Source: Arthrobacter ruber (lineage in GTDB: Bacteria; Actinomycetota; Actinomycetes; Actinomycetales; Micrococcaceae). Taken from it: DNA of 45,411 nucleotides. Under the pieces are notes generated by a model. It was not told where the DNA came from. It did no database searches and worked only from the letters and a program-made list of their open reading frames with translations. The translations under genes and the position numbers were made by a program. Shown in pieces: positions 7,305 to 21,100 of this stretch (position 1 is the stretch's first letter; each line of letters begins with the position of its first letter). The stretch covers positions 1-45,411 of the forward strand of contig NZ_PPTH01000006.1 in NCBI RefSeq assembly GCF_002954225.1. Direction: 5' to 3'.

Positions 7305-8525
7305 GTGAGACCGTTGATGGCGCGACTCGGCACGTACACAGCGGCCGTCGCTATCACCAGCATCGTCGGACTACTGGCGATTCCCGTCGTCGTCACCCAG
7401 GCCGGGGATGTGGCGTGGGGCGTCATCGCCGTCGCGCAGACCCTTGCCGGGCTGCTGGGAGTCCTCGTGTCATTCGGTTGGGGCACGACGGGACCTGCGA
7501 TGGTCGCCGGCATGCCGGCCGAGGATCGACCGCAGATGTTCATGGAGTCCCTCGCATCGAGACTGTACCTCGCCGCCGTCGCTGTACCGTTCGCGATCCT
7601 GATCCCCTTCCTGCTCACCACCCCCGAGTACCGGGGGATGATGATCGCTGCCTGCTGCGCGTACCTGATCCCCTTTCTCGGCGGAGCGTGGTACTTCGTG
7701 GGTGAAGCGCGACCTCGGCGGCTGATCCTCTTCGATTCGCTGCCGATCAGCATGGGGACGCTGGCGGGGGTGGCAGGCATCCTGCTCACCCAGAACATCT
7801 ACGTCTTCATCGCCTGCCAGGGCGTTTTCAACATTGTCGCCGTCGTCGGTACGGCCTTCGTAATCCGGCGGTCCGCCGGCAGGACGGCCCGCGCCGATCC
7901 CTCACCGCGCGCCGCCTTCGGCCGCTTGCCGCGCCAACTCCACGGGGTCATCACGGCCGCCACCTCGTCGCTGTATGTCGGCGCACCGCTGATCATGGTG
8001 TCCGCCTTCCTCCCCGCCTTCAGGGAGGTGTATGCGATGGCCGACCGATTCATCAGGTACGGCCAGATCGCCCTCGGACCCGTCGTCCAGGTGCTGCAGG
8101 GATCCATTGCATCGACGGACAAGGCGGTCGAACGCCACCGCATCGGGCGGACTACTCTGATGGCCCCACTGCTCGGCGTGCTCGGCGGCGCGGGCATCGC
8201 ACTGGTCCTTCCCTGGGGAAGCATGCTCCTGTCGAACGGCAGGATCAGCGTGGGGCTCGGGCTCGCTCTTCCTATCGGCGTCGTGTTCGCCGGGGTCGCC
8301 GTGTCGTCCGTCGTCGGGCTCGCGTGCCTGATCCCCCTCGGTCAAGGGAGGGCGCTCGCCGCTTCGACCGTGCTCGGCGCAGCGGTCGGCGTACCGTTGA
8401 TCGTCCTCGCTGCGGCCTTCGTCGGACCGGCATCGGTCGCGTGGGCAGTCGCCCTGTCCGAGCTCACTGTCGCCGGCTACCAGGTGGCAGTAGTCCGGCG
8501 GGTCCTGCGGCACGGCAGGCACTGA
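7305..8525 (+). CDS. Wzx-like polysaccharide flippase (MOP superfamily)
   Basis: A 406-residue integral membrane protein with about 12 hydrophobic helices spread through its length, beginning TYTAAVAITSIVGLLAIPVVV. Size, helix number and position at the end of a glycosyltransferase run fit oligosaccharide repeat-unit flippases (Wzx/RfbX). These turn lipid-linked units from the inner to the outer face of the membrane. Sequence motifs are weak in this family, so the call leans on context. GTG at 7305 is used; an ATG at 7317 is equally possible. No Wzy polymerase follows; the nearest large membrane protein is on the opposite strand. The convergent gap 8526-8579 shows no hairpin. Confidence 0.75.
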   Translation: MRPLMARLGTYTAAVAITSIVGLLAIPVVVTQAGDVAWGVIAVAQTLAGLLGVLVSFGWGTTGPAMVAGMPAEDRPQMFMESLASRLYLAAVAVPFAILIPFLLTTPEYRGMMIAACCAYLIPFLGGAWYFVGEARPRRLILFDSLPISMGTLAGVAGILLTQNIYVFIACQGVFNIVAVVGTAFVIRRSAGRTARADPSPRAAFGRLPRQLHGVITAATSSLYVGAPLIMVSAFLPAFREVYAMADRFIRYGQIALGPVVQVLQGSIASTDKAVERHRIGRTTLMAPLLGVLGGAGIALVLPWGSMLLSNGRISVGLGLALPIGVVFAGVAVSSVVGLACLIPLGQGRALAASTVLGAAVGVPLIVLAAAFVGPASVAWAVALSELTVAGYQVAVVRRVLRHGRH

Positions 8526-8579
8526 ACCGCCGGCTGACCGGAGCGGCCGTGCGCCGCCGATCGTGGCATCCCGCCGGTA

Positions 8580-10643
8580 CTACAGTCCGCACGATTCGAT
8601 CTTGTAGACAGCGGCACCGTCGTCGCTGCTATCGACCAGGGAGAGATCCTCCGGGGCTAGCCCTGCCGCGGTCAGCCCTTCCATGTTCTTTCGGTGGATG
8701 ATGTCCGGCAGGTAGCGTCCGTCGTCGTCGTAAAAGTAGGAGACGTTGTACTGCCGAATCAGTTCGCAGACGCGAGGATCGCTGTCCAGACGGTCGAAAT
8801 TACGGCCGAGATACTCAGCATCCCGATCCCAGGCGCCCATCATGGTCGGAAAGACAGCATCGCGGCCGGCAAGCGAGTACACGAGGGCCGCACCCGACGT
8901 CGGGTCGCCGAGCACCACCGCATCCTCCGGCAGTTCCTCGTCGAGCCGTTCGATCATCCGCAGCTCGGACAGGCTCGCGATGCCACCACTCCATTCGAGG
9001 TGTCGCCAGTAGTCCGCGGCCAGCCGTTCGGACCGCGCATCCGCGCGCAGCTCCCCGGTGTGGGGGTACAGGACCGCGGCCAGTCCCACCACCAGTGCGA
9101 GTGTCGCGGCGCCTGCCGCCGGCGGGCGGGCGAGGACCGGAAGTCGGGCGGCGGTCACCGTGATGGTGGATTCCACCACCCGGGTGACGCAGAACGCCGC
9201 CAGGAGTGATGTGAACAGCGGCACCAGCCCCCCGAGGCGGACGGGATCGGAGTACCACAGCCCGACCACCGGGCGCAGGAACGTCTGTTCGCCCGCCGCA
9301 ACGACGTACAGCAGAATGGCGATCATCCAGCTCACGGACACCCACCGGCCCTCCCTCACGGCGATCGTCAGGATGAATCCGCCGATGGCGAGGAGGCCGC
9401 CGACCCAAAACGGCTCCGTATTGCCGTGTGCGAGCGGGGCGAGCATTGTGTCGAACACCGCGGCACCGAGGGCATTGGTTGCCGGCCCGACGGGAGTGGT
9501 CTGGAAGTAGAACACCGAGCGGACGCTCGGAACGGTGATGACCGCGGCGAGGAAGAGCACGACGGCGAGCACGGGCACCACGACCAGTGCGGCCGCGAGG
9601 AGTTTCCGTCCACGGCCGAGAGCCACCCGGACGACCCCCGCGTAGCGGTGGAGCAGGAACGGCAGTCCCAGGTAGCCGGCGGCGATGGTGGCGGTGGGAT
9701 GGCACAGCGTTGCTCCGGCGAGCGCGATGAGCAGCAGTAGCAGGAGCCGGACCCTGGCGGCGGGGGTGGTCCGTGTCGAGGTGACGAGGAGCAGCAGGGC
9801 GAGCAGTGCGGGCAGGATGGCCGTGCCCATCGCGGCGGGCCACACCGTGCCGTAGGACATCATCCGGGCCGGGAAGGCGATGAAGCCTGCGGCGATAACC
9901 GGGGCCAGCAACGGCATCCATGCCAGGCGCGGGAAGGCGACACGCGCGAGGTAGGCCACGGACAGGGGCCAGATGACGCAGGCCATGACCAGCGCCGCGA
10001 CGTTGATGCTCACGCTGATGGGCAGGGTTCCGACCGTGAGGCTGACCAGGTCGTGCCAAGCGCCGGGGTAGAACCGGGCTGCCTTGTCGTTCGACGCGAC
10101 GGCCCCTAGGCTCAGGCTCGACCCGTTCCCGGTCTCGATGATGTACCGCACCGAGCTGTGGTGGTGGACGGAGTCCCAGGTGAGGGCAGGGTAATCCGGC
10201 CACCGTATGCCGTCCTTCAACGGTGTGAAACTTACGACGGCGGCTACGACGACCCCCACCAGGGGTGCGATGCTGCCCGTTACCACCTGCCGCCAGGACC
10301 GGGTGCGCGTTTCGGCGGGGACCGCCGTCGACCCACCTGCACGCGCGGTGGCTCGTCTCCCGGGGAGGGACGCCAGCACCCGGGCGAGGACGAGGACGGC
10401 GACCGCTACCACCGCCGTGAAGCCCAGGTAGCTCCACAGAGTCCAGGTGATGCCCGTGAGGGCCAGCAGCACGGCTCCGACGCCGGCCAGTCCGAGGGAC
10501 AAGGCCGGCGCGAGGGCGAAGGTGGCGAGGCTGCGGATACCCGCGGCCAGAGCCACCAGCATGCCCGGGAGGAAGAAGCAGGCCAGCGTCGCGAGCGCAA
10601 CCGGGAGTGCGTCCGTCCAGGTCATCCCCATGTCCCCGTGCAT
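8580..10643 (-). CDS. Large polytopic membrane protein, DUF6541-like
   Basis: A 687-residue protein with at least 12 membrane helices followed by a soluble C-terminal domain of about 140 residues. The N terminus reads LPVALATLACFFLPGMLVALAAGIR in short hydrophobic blocks. A conserved-looking periplasmic loop holds YPALTWDSVHHH and later FYPGAWHDL; the histidine/aspartate loop and overall shape recall GT-C glycosyltransferases that use polyprenyl-linked sugars. I believe it belongs to DUF6541, from memory only. It is the last gene of the galactan operon, 15 bases after wzt, so a role in modifying or finishing the exported glycan is likely (inference). Start choices are ATG at 10643, 10631 or 10625; the last is preceded by GGGGAC. 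Confidence 0.7.
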   Translation of the reverse strand: MHGDMGMTWTDALPVALATLACFFLPGMLVALAAGIRSLATFALAPALSLGLAGVGAVLLALTGITWTLWSYLGFTAVVAVAVLVLARVLASLPGRRATARAGGSTAVPAETRTRSWRQVVTGSIAPLVGVVVAAVVSFTPLKDGIRWPDYPALTWDSVHHHSSVRYIIETGNGSSLSLGAVASNDKAARFYPGAWHDLVSLTVGTLPISVSINVAALVMACVIWPLSVAYLARVAFPRLAWMPLLAPVIAAGFIAFPARMMSYGTVWPAAMGTAILPALLALLLLVTSTRTTPAARVRLLLLLLIALAGATLCHPTATIAAGYLGLPFLLHRYAGVVRVALGRGRKLLAAALVVVPVLAVVLFLAAVITVPSVRSVFYFQTTPVGPATNALGAAVFDTMLAPLAHGNTEPFWVGGLLAIGGFILTIAVREGRWVSVSWMIAILLYVVAAGEQTFLRPVVGLWYSDPVRLGGLVPLFTSLLAAFCVTRVVESTITVTAARLPVLARPPAAGAATLALVVGLAAVLYPHTGELRADARSERLAADYWRHLEWSGGIASLSELRMIERLDEELPEDAVVLGDPTSGAALVYSLAGRDAVFPTMMGAWDRDAEYLGRNFDRLDSDPRVCELIRQYNVSYFYDDDGRYLPDIIHRKNMEGLTAAGLAPEDLSLVDSSDDGAAVYKIESCGL

Positions 10644-10658
10644 GGGTCCGTGCCTGTG

Positions 10659-11390
10659 CTAATGACGACTCCTGAGTGTGGAGACGGCATCGTCCACGGT
10701 CGAATCGAGTACGACGCGCCCGTGTTCGAGAAGCACACCCCGCTCGCAGACCTGCGAGATGAGGTCGAGGTCGTGGCTCACGACGACCAGTGTCTTGCCC
10801 GCTGCGGCCAGCTCCTTGATCTTGGAGAGGCACTTCTTCTGGAAGGGCTCGTCACCGACGGCGAGGATCTCGTCGACGAGGAAGATCTCCGGGTCGGTGT
10901 GCACCGCCACCGAGAAGGCGAGCCGCAGGTACATGCCGGAGGAGTAGAACTTGACCTCCGTGTCGATGAACTGCCCGATCTCGGAGAACTCCAGGATGCT
11001 TTCGAAGCGCTCCTCAATCTGCTCCTCGCTCATGCCCAGGATGGCCCCGTTCAGGTACACGTTGTCCCGCCCCGACAGGTCCGGGTGGAAACCTGCACCG
11101 ACCTCGATCAGCCCGGCCACCCTTCCCCTGGTCCGCACGGTCCCCGTGTCCGGCAGCATCACCCCGGAGATGTGCTTCAGGAGCGTCGACTTGCCTGAAC
11201 CGTTCAGCCCGAGCAGGGCGACGGTCTCACCCTGCTCGATCGTCAGGCTGATGTCGTCGAGGGCATGGAATTTCTTGGACAGGTCACCCTTGCGTCCCTT
11301 CACGATCCACACGAACGCCTCCTTAATGGAGCGGGTGTGCCGCAGGACGAATTCCTTCGAGATACCGCGGACTTCGATCGCTGTCGTCAT
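10659..11390 (-). CDS. wzt: ABC-2 exporter ATP-binding subunit (galactan/O-antigen type)
   Basis: A 243-residue ATPase that powers export of a lipid-linked polysaccharide across the membrane. Visible elements: Walker A GLNGSGKST at 61-69, the TagH/RfbE-type signature YSSGMYLRLAF at 149-159, Walker B IFLVDE at 169-174, and the H-loop VVSHDL near 203. The SIKEAFVWIVKGRKG insert near residue 21 and the loop AGLIEVGAGFHPDLSGRDN are typical of the polysaccharide-export subfamily. There is no C-terminal sugar-binding Wzt domain, so export likely does not depend on a modified chain end. It starts 1 base after the permease stop. The mycobacterial counterpart is Rv3781, which exports galactan. Confidence 0.92.
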   Translation of the reverse strand: MTTAIEVRGISKEFVLRHTRSIKEAFVWIVKGRKGDLSKKFHALDDISLTIEQGETVALLGLNGSGKSTLLKHISGVMLPDTGTVRTRGRVAGLIEVGAGFHPDLSGRDNVYLNGAILGMSEEQIEERFESILEFSEIGQFIDTEVKFYSSGMYLRLAFSVAVHTDPEIFLVDEILAVGDEPFQKKCLSKIKELAAAGKTLVVVSHDLDLISQVCERGVLLEHGRVVLDSTVDDAVSTLRSRH

Positions 11391-11391
11391 G

Positions 11392-12285
11392 TCACAGCTC
11401 CTGTGCGAAGCGGCCCTCGAGCCGTCTGAAGGTGAACTGTCCAGCCAGAATCACGAACACCGAGATCGCCACCCCGATCGGCATCCACAGGTCGAGGAGA
11501 TTCGCCGGGACAGCAGCTAGCTGGTCCGTCACGCCGATCGTCGTCGTCGGCATCCAGAACGCGAAGTGGAAGAGCTCGACGGCGATGGTCAGTGGGTTGA
11601 CCTGGTAGATCGTGTGCAGCACCTGTCCGGCACCAGCACCGAAAGCGTCGAACAGTCCGTCCCGCACCATGGTCCAGGAGTAGAGCACCGGCGAGGCCCA
11701 GGTGGCGATCATCAGCAGCATGTCGACGAAGTTCTCCGAATCACGGAAGTACACGTTGACGGCACCGAAAAACAGCCCCAGCCCGATCGCCAGCAGCGCA
11801 ACGATCAGGAAGCCGATGAGGCCCGCCGCGATCTGCGCGAACCCGGGCTTCCACCCTGCGATGAAGCACGCGATGAGCAGGACGAGGAGCTGCGGTACGA
11901 AGTGGATCGCCGACACCCAGACGGATGCCACCGGGAAGAGCTCACGCGGCAGGTAGATCTTCTTGATTAGCCCGCCGTTCCCGACGATCGACCGTGACGC
12001 GTTGCCCAGCGCCTCACTGAAGAAGTTAATGAGCACGATTCCGGAGAACAGGTAGATCGGGTAGTTCTCGGTGTTGCGGTTCATCCCGAGGAAGATGCCC
12101 AGGGCGAACCAGAACACGACGAACTGGACGCCCGGCTTGACGTAGGACCACAGCAGGCCGAGGATGGAGCCGCGGTAGCGGACCTTCAGCTCCTTCTGCA
12201 CGAGCAACTTCAGGAGGTACCTCGAACGCAGCACGTCCCTGAGGCCACCCCCGAGGCCGGGGGTGGTCAGGTTGATGGTGCTCAA
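11392..12285 (-). CDS. wzm: ABC-2 exporter permease (galactan/O-antigen type)
   Basis: A 297-residue permease with six membrane helices; the ABC2 signature RSRYLLKLLVQKELKVRYRG lies near the N terminus, and FWFALGIFLGMN, LIKKIYLPRELFPV and VNVYFRDSENFV follow with the usual spacing. It forms the channel with the adjacent ATPase. The start is best placed at a TTG at 12285, which has GGAGG 9 bases upstream and overlaps the end of glfT2; the longer frame to 12474 only reads glfT2 in another frame. The direct coupling to glf and glfT2 makes galactofuranan the probable cargo. The mycobacterial counterpart is Rv3783. Confidence 0.9.
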   Translation of the reverse strand: MSTINLTTPGLGGGLRDVLRSRYLLKLLVQKELKVRYRGSILGLLWSYVKPGVQFVVFWFALGIFLGMNRNTENYPIYLFSGIVLINFFSEALGNASRSIVGNGGLIKKIYLPRELFPVASVWVSAIHFVPQLLVLLIACFIAGWKPGFAQIAAGLIGFLIVALLAIGLGLFFGAVNVYFRDSENFVDMLLMIATWASPVLYSWTMVRDGLFDAFGAGAGQVLHTIYQVNPLTIAVELFHFAFWMPTTTIGVTDQLAAVPANLLDLWMPIGVAISVFVILAGQFTFRRLEGRFAQEL

Positions 12286-12286
12286 C

Positions 12287-15870
<3,584 letters not shown>

Positions 15871-17946
15871 CTATGGTCGCGCCTTCCGTGCCGTAACGCT
15901 CCGTGAGGTCACCGCTTCCCACTGTCGTCCGAACTCTCGTGTCAGCGTTTCAAGGTAGGTTCTCGTCAGATGATTCGTGTCCAAGTACACGTAGACGTTG
16001 CCGATCACGGCGGGACACGTGTCCGGGAGACAGATGGAATCGCTGAGGTCGAGGACCGCCATGCCCGGAACCAACCGCTTCAACTCGTCCGTCTTGACGG
16101 GCGCGGGCAAGTGCAGAGCCCGGTCCCTGTTGCATTCGGCAGCATGCACCCCCTCCTTCTCGACGCATTCTCTCGGGCTGAAGTCGAAACGGGGATTGTC
16201 CCGGACGGCAACGACGTCGATCCCCGCTCCCTCCATCGCCCGGGCCGCCTCGGGAAATCCGGGGAGCACGTCTTCCATGCCCGCCGCGTTCACTGCAGTT
16301 CCCACCGCCACGACGTAGTCGGGGTCCTGCTCCTCTATGTATTCCTTGGCGAGCTCGTTCCACTCATCACACTCGGGGATGCGCCCGTAGCCCTGTTCGC
16401 CGAACGAGCAGCCTCCTTTGAAGATGAGGCTCACCACCGCACCCTCGTCCTCCGCGATGTGGCGCAGAGGCACACCCCATTGCTGTGAATGGGAGTCACC
16501 CACGACGATGATTTTCTTGTTCCCCGTACCCTTGGGCCGGATTTCTCCACAGCCACTCGCCAACAGATCGCTGGCCGGCCTGTTGTCCTCCGAACAGGGT
16601 CCGTCAAGTTTCACGGCCTCATCCTCGAAGCGGGCGACGGCAGGGATGACGGGCGCGTCGTCATCCGACCGGTCCACGAATCCCGGCTCGAGGGCGATCG
16701 CTCCCGGATTGTTGCGCAACGCGTTCGCGGCGATGCGCTCAGCCTCGACGCGGAGGCTCTGCTGCCACCCGGTCAGCGGGGCCGCAACCAGACCTAGGCA
16801 CACGGCGAGGACGATGACAGCACGACGGCGACGCCGGTCCGCCCAGGTGAGTGCTCGCAGCGGCCGTTCGACGAAGCGCATCGTGAGATAGGCGAGACCG
16901 AGCGAGAGGGCGATGACGACGAGTCCGCCGAAGACACCCGGCGCCGGCGCGTCGCGCCAGATCAGGAAGAGCACAAGCACCGGCCAATGCCACAGGTACA
17001 GGGCATATGAGAGGTCCCCCACCCTGACGAGCGGTTTGGAGGACAGTAACCGGTCCGCCCCCACAGGGCTGCCGGTCTGCCCGGCAACGATGATCAATGC
17101 GGCGGCGATCAGGGGCCACAACGCGACGTAGCCGGGGAACTCGCCCTGGACGTCCAAGAGGAATCCGCCGCTCACCATCGCTGCCAGGCCCACCCAGCCC
17201 GCGACGATGCGCAGGAGGCGCGGCAACCGGATATAAGGGAGCGCGAGCGCCAGAAGAGTGCCGAAGGAGAATTCCCACAGGCGGGCTCGGGTATCGAAGT
17301 AGGCATAGGCCTGGTTCGTGTACGTTTCCCAAATCGAGAAGCCGAGCGACGCACCGAAGAGGACACCGAAGACCAGCAGAACGACGCCACGAACGCGGAG
17401 CCGGTAGCGGCGAGCGAGAAGGGAACTCGTGAGAAACAGGAGCGGCCACAGGATGAACACCTGACCCTGCACGGAGAGGGACCAGAAGTGCTGGAGAGGG
17501 CTGACCAGACTGTGATCATCCGCGTAGTAGTCCACAGCGTTGGACGCGAGGACCCAATTCTGAACGTAGAAAAGGGACGCCCACGACTGCTCGATGATGT
17601 CCGTCCATCTAGACTTCGGAACGAACAGGTAGGTGGCTCCCAGCGTCACGAGGATCACGACGACGACTGCGGGCAGCAGGCGTTTGAACTGGTGCAGCCA
17701 GTGCCGGGCGAGATCCAACGGTTTGCCAGAATCCACCTTGCGCAGGAACGACAGCGCCAGCAGGAATGCTGATATCAGCAGGAAGACATCCACTCCGCCG
17801 GACACCCGACCGAACCAGATGTGGTAGGAGACCACCATCAGTACAGCAAGTGCCCGGAGGCCCTGGACTTCGGGCCGGAACCGAGGATTTGCACCCTCAG
17901 CAATTACGCGTGGAGCCGCTGGACGACTAGCTTCAGCGACGGGCAT
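15871..17946 (-). CDS. Membrane O-acyltransferase with C-terminal SGNH domain (OafA-like)
   Basis: A 691-residue two-domain enzyme that puts acyl (usually acetyl) groups on cell-surface glycans. The first 400 residues are an acyltransferase-3 domain with about 10-11 helices: FRPEVQGLRALAVLMVVSYH carries the family R and H, FWSLSVQGQVFILWPLL is the second hallmark, and SYALYLWHWPVLV the third. The extracytoplasmic SGNH hydrolase-like domain follows, with block-I GDSH near 483-486 and the C-terminal DTNH block near 660 supplying Asp and His. Ser, Asp and His are all present, so it looks active. It is monocistronic, minus strand. The target may be the galactan or another glycan made in this locus (inference). 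Confidence 0.92.
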   Translation of the reverse strand: MPVAEASRPAAPRVIAEGANPRFRPEVQGLRALAVLMVVSYHIWFGRVSGGVDVFLLISAFLLALSFLRKVDSGKPLDLARHWLHQFKRLLPAVVVVILVTLGATYLFVPKSRWTDIIEQSWASLFYVQNWVLASNAVDYYADDHSLVSPLQHFWSLSVQGQVFILWPLLFLTSSLLARRYRLRVRGVVLLVFGVLFGASLGFSIWETYTNQAYAYFDTRARLWEFSFGTLLALALPYIRLPRLLRIVAGWVGLAAMVSGGFLLDVQGEFPGYVALWPLIAAALIIVAGQTGSPVGADRLLSSKPLVRVGDLSYALYLWHWPVLVLFLIWRDAPAPGVFGGLVVIALSLGLAYLTMRFVERPLRALTWADRRRRRAVIVLAVCLGLVAAPLTGWQQSLRVEAERIAANALRNNPGAIALEPGFVDRSDDDAPVIPAVARFEDEAVKLDGPCSEDNRPASDLLASGCGEIRPKGTGNKKIIVVGDSHSQQWGVPLRHIAEDEGAVVSLIFKGGCSFGEQGYGRIPECDEWNELAKEYIEEQDPDYVVAVGTAVNAAGMEDVLPGFPEAARAMEGAGIDVVAVRDNPRFDFSPRECVEKEGVHAAECNRDRALHLPAPVKTDELKRLVPGMAVLDLSDSICLPDTCPAVIGNVYVYLDTNHLTRTYLETLTREFGRQWEAVTSRSVTARKARP

Positions 17947-18148
17947 GAGGGACTTCCGGGGTAGACACGATGATCAAGTGTAGCGGGAACACCTGCATGC
18001 ACCCGTGATACCGGACCCCTCGGCGACGTGCTCGTGCAGGTCCCGCGCGCAGGGCCAGGCAACCTTTCTCCACAACGCCGCACTCCCCAACCCGATGACA
18101 CCCGTTCCGCTTTAGTCTCGGAGCCAACCATCGTCCGAGGAGGCCGCC

Positions 18149-21100
18149 GTGGATCTGCACGTCACGCTCGCGAGCGCTCCCCCGTCCGGCTTTGCCTCCC
18201 GGGAGATCGTCGTCGACACCACCCGACTGCCCACCGGGGCCGCACTCGCGGAACGGCTGGAAGCCGCCGGATATCAGGGGCCCTTCTCGATCGACGACAC
18301 CCCGCTGGAGACGGCGACGGCGCACGCAGGAGCCCTGACGGACGGGGCCATCATCGTCTGCGGACCACGCCCGGCTCCCGCGGATCCGTCCCGCCTGCCG
18401 CATCTGCTCTTCGTCGTCCATTCCGGCCCGGACGCGGGACAGGTGATCCCTCTCACACGTGGCGCGTACATCCTCGGACGATCGGCCGGCGGTATCGCCA
18501 TCGCCGACCCCGGGCTGTCACGGCGTCATGCCCTGCTCACGGTGACCGGGGACGCCATCATCCTCGAGGACCTCGGGTCGGCGAACGGCACGTTCGTCGA
18601 CGGCGAGCGCATCGACGCCACGGAGATCACGGTGTCCGCGGATCTTCGATTCGGCACGAGCCGGTGTCGCATCGAACTGCTCGACGACGACGGCTGGCGA
18701 CACGTCTCCCCCGCAGAGGTCCTCGAGGCCCTGCCCGTCGGACCGGATCCACCCAAGCGGCCGTCCCGCCTCCTGATCCTCACCGCCTTGCTGCCGCTCG
18801 TCCTCGGTGTCGCCCTGGTCCTGACGACCGGCATGTGGTTCCTCCTCGCCTTCAGCGCCCTCTCGGCGGCCACCGGGGTCGTCCCCCTGCTCACCTACCG
18901 GAAGGAAGCACGAGTCTTCGGGGAGGCGGTCCGGGGCGCTGCGGGGCGGGACCGGGAGCGTCGGATGGCATCCGTCCCCGACCCCGGGCAGACGGCGCTC
19001 GACGTCCTGCGTGCCCGCCGGGACGCCACTGCAGGACCGACAGTGGGAGCACCGTCCTCACCGGTGATCCTGCTGAGACTGGGCACCGCGGATCAGGCGG
19101 CGAACCTCCGCATCGGACGCGACGACGGGTCGCTCGCCCTCCCGATCCTCCCGGACCTGCCACTGGTGCTGCCGTGGCTGCCGGACACCGCGACCTCGAG
19201 CGTCGCCGGCACCTCGGGCAGGACTTTCACCATCACGGGTGAGACCGCACCGGTGCTGGGTCTTCTGCGCGCCATGCTGCTTCAGGTGGCGCATCCTGGC
19301 CAGGTATCGATCCCCGTCGTGTGCTGGGGATCGGTCCGGCATCTCCCGATCCACGCCCGCTTCCTCCCGAACGTGCGACTCACGCAGGACCCGCTCGTCC
19401 TGGCCCTGATCCTCGAGCAGACCGATGCGCTGCTCCTCCTCCACGTGTCGGGGGAGCTTCCCGAGGTCGCCCGACGACGGACCGTCCTCATCGTCCGCTT
19501 CCTGATGGAGCAGGCCGGTTCCGCCGGGACCGCCGTACCGGACGACGGGATGACGATCACCGCCGACGGGGCCCTGGCGCGCGTGAAGGGGCGGGAGTAC
19601 CGCGTCGTTCCGGATGGCGTCTCGGCCTCGTCGTTCGAACGGACGGCGAGGCTGCTCGGCCGCGTGGCCGGTGCCCGCCCGGCGCCCCAGGCAATCCGCC
19701 CCGGTGCAGGGGGGCGCCCCGGCGGAGCCCTTCCGCCGTCCGTCTCCCTGTGGTCGGAACACTTCAGGCCGGACACCCTCGCGACGTCGATCCCCGGGCG
19801 ATGGGCTTCGGCCGATGCGGGGCGCCCGACCGTGTTCATCGGACTCTCGACGACCGGCGCCGTCTCGATCGACCTCGTGAGGGACGGGCCGCACCTGCTG
19901 GTCGCCGGCACGACGGGGTCCGGCAAGTCCGAGTTCCTGAGGACCCTCGTGCTCGGGCTGGCCCTCGATCAGCCTCCCTGGCACCTCACCGCGCTCCTCG
20001 TCGACTACAAGGGCGGATCAGGGCTCGGCGCACTCGCGTCCCTCCCTCACTGCGTGGGATGCCTGACGGATCTGAGCCCGGAATCGACGGCACGCGCCCT
20101 GACCTCACTGCGCGCGGAGCTGCGGCGCCGAGAACAGCTCTGCGCGGATCATGGCGCCCGGGATCTCGACGAGCTGCGCACCGCCTCGCCGTCGTCGTGT
20201 CCTCCCCGGCTGGTCGTCGTGATCGACGAATTCCGGATCCTGGGCGACGACGTGCCGAGCGCGGTGCCGGACCTGATGAAGATCGCCGCTCTCGGCCGGT
20301 CCCTGGGCATCCACCTGATCCTTGCGACGCAGAGGGCGCAGGGGGCGGTGACCCCAGACCTCCGTGCGAACATCACCTCGTCGGTCCTCCTGCGGGTCCA
20401 GACGCCGATGGATTCGCACGACATCCTCGGGTCCGGGGTGGCCGCCGACATCCCCGTGGATGCTCGGGGCAGGGCCTTCCTCCGGCGCGGGACGGAACCA
20501 CCCGTGGGCCTACAGGTCGCGGCTGCCTCACACCTGCCGACGACGGACGGGTCCCCGGGCTGGCAGGACGTCGCCGACTACCTGGGTGAAGACACGGGCA
20601 ACAGGCACCGGCACACGGCCGAAGGGGACCCGGCAGGTTCCGAGCGGGACCTCCTCGAGCGGGCGGTGGCCGGTCTCGTCGCCGCACACGAGGTAGCCGG
20701 TGGATCACGCAGCGGAGCAGCCGGCCGGGCTGACGGCCGACAGCCGTCCCGCCCGGTACTGCCCCCACTTCCGACACAGATCTCGGCCGCGGGATGCGCC
20801 GCTTTCGAGCCCGCCGACGCGGATGTCGAAGATCGTCCTGTCCCCTCCTCCGAGACCCGCGTACCGTTCGGAGTCGCCGATTTCCCCGAACGCCAGGCCC
20901 AGCGGCTCCTGTGCTGGCGCCCCTCGGCCCACTCCCACCTGGCCCTCGTCGGCCTGCCCGGCAGCGGGGCGGCCGAAGCCCTCGCAGCGGTCGCCTCCTC
21001 ACTCCCGGCCTGCGACCCCGACATACATCTGTACGTGCTCGACGGCGACGGCACTCTGGGGCGGTGGTCCGCGCTCCCGCAGGTGGGCGCATATGTCCCG

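Noticed and set aside
8815..10833. 672-codon frame overlapping the large membrane protein on the same strand
   Set aside because: Arginine/glycine-rich alternative frame; the 8580-10643 frame has coherent membrane helices.
19321..20589. 422-codon alternative frame inside the EssC-like gene
   Set aside because: Arg/Pro-rich frame with no hydrophobic core; the long frame carries FHA and Walker motifs.
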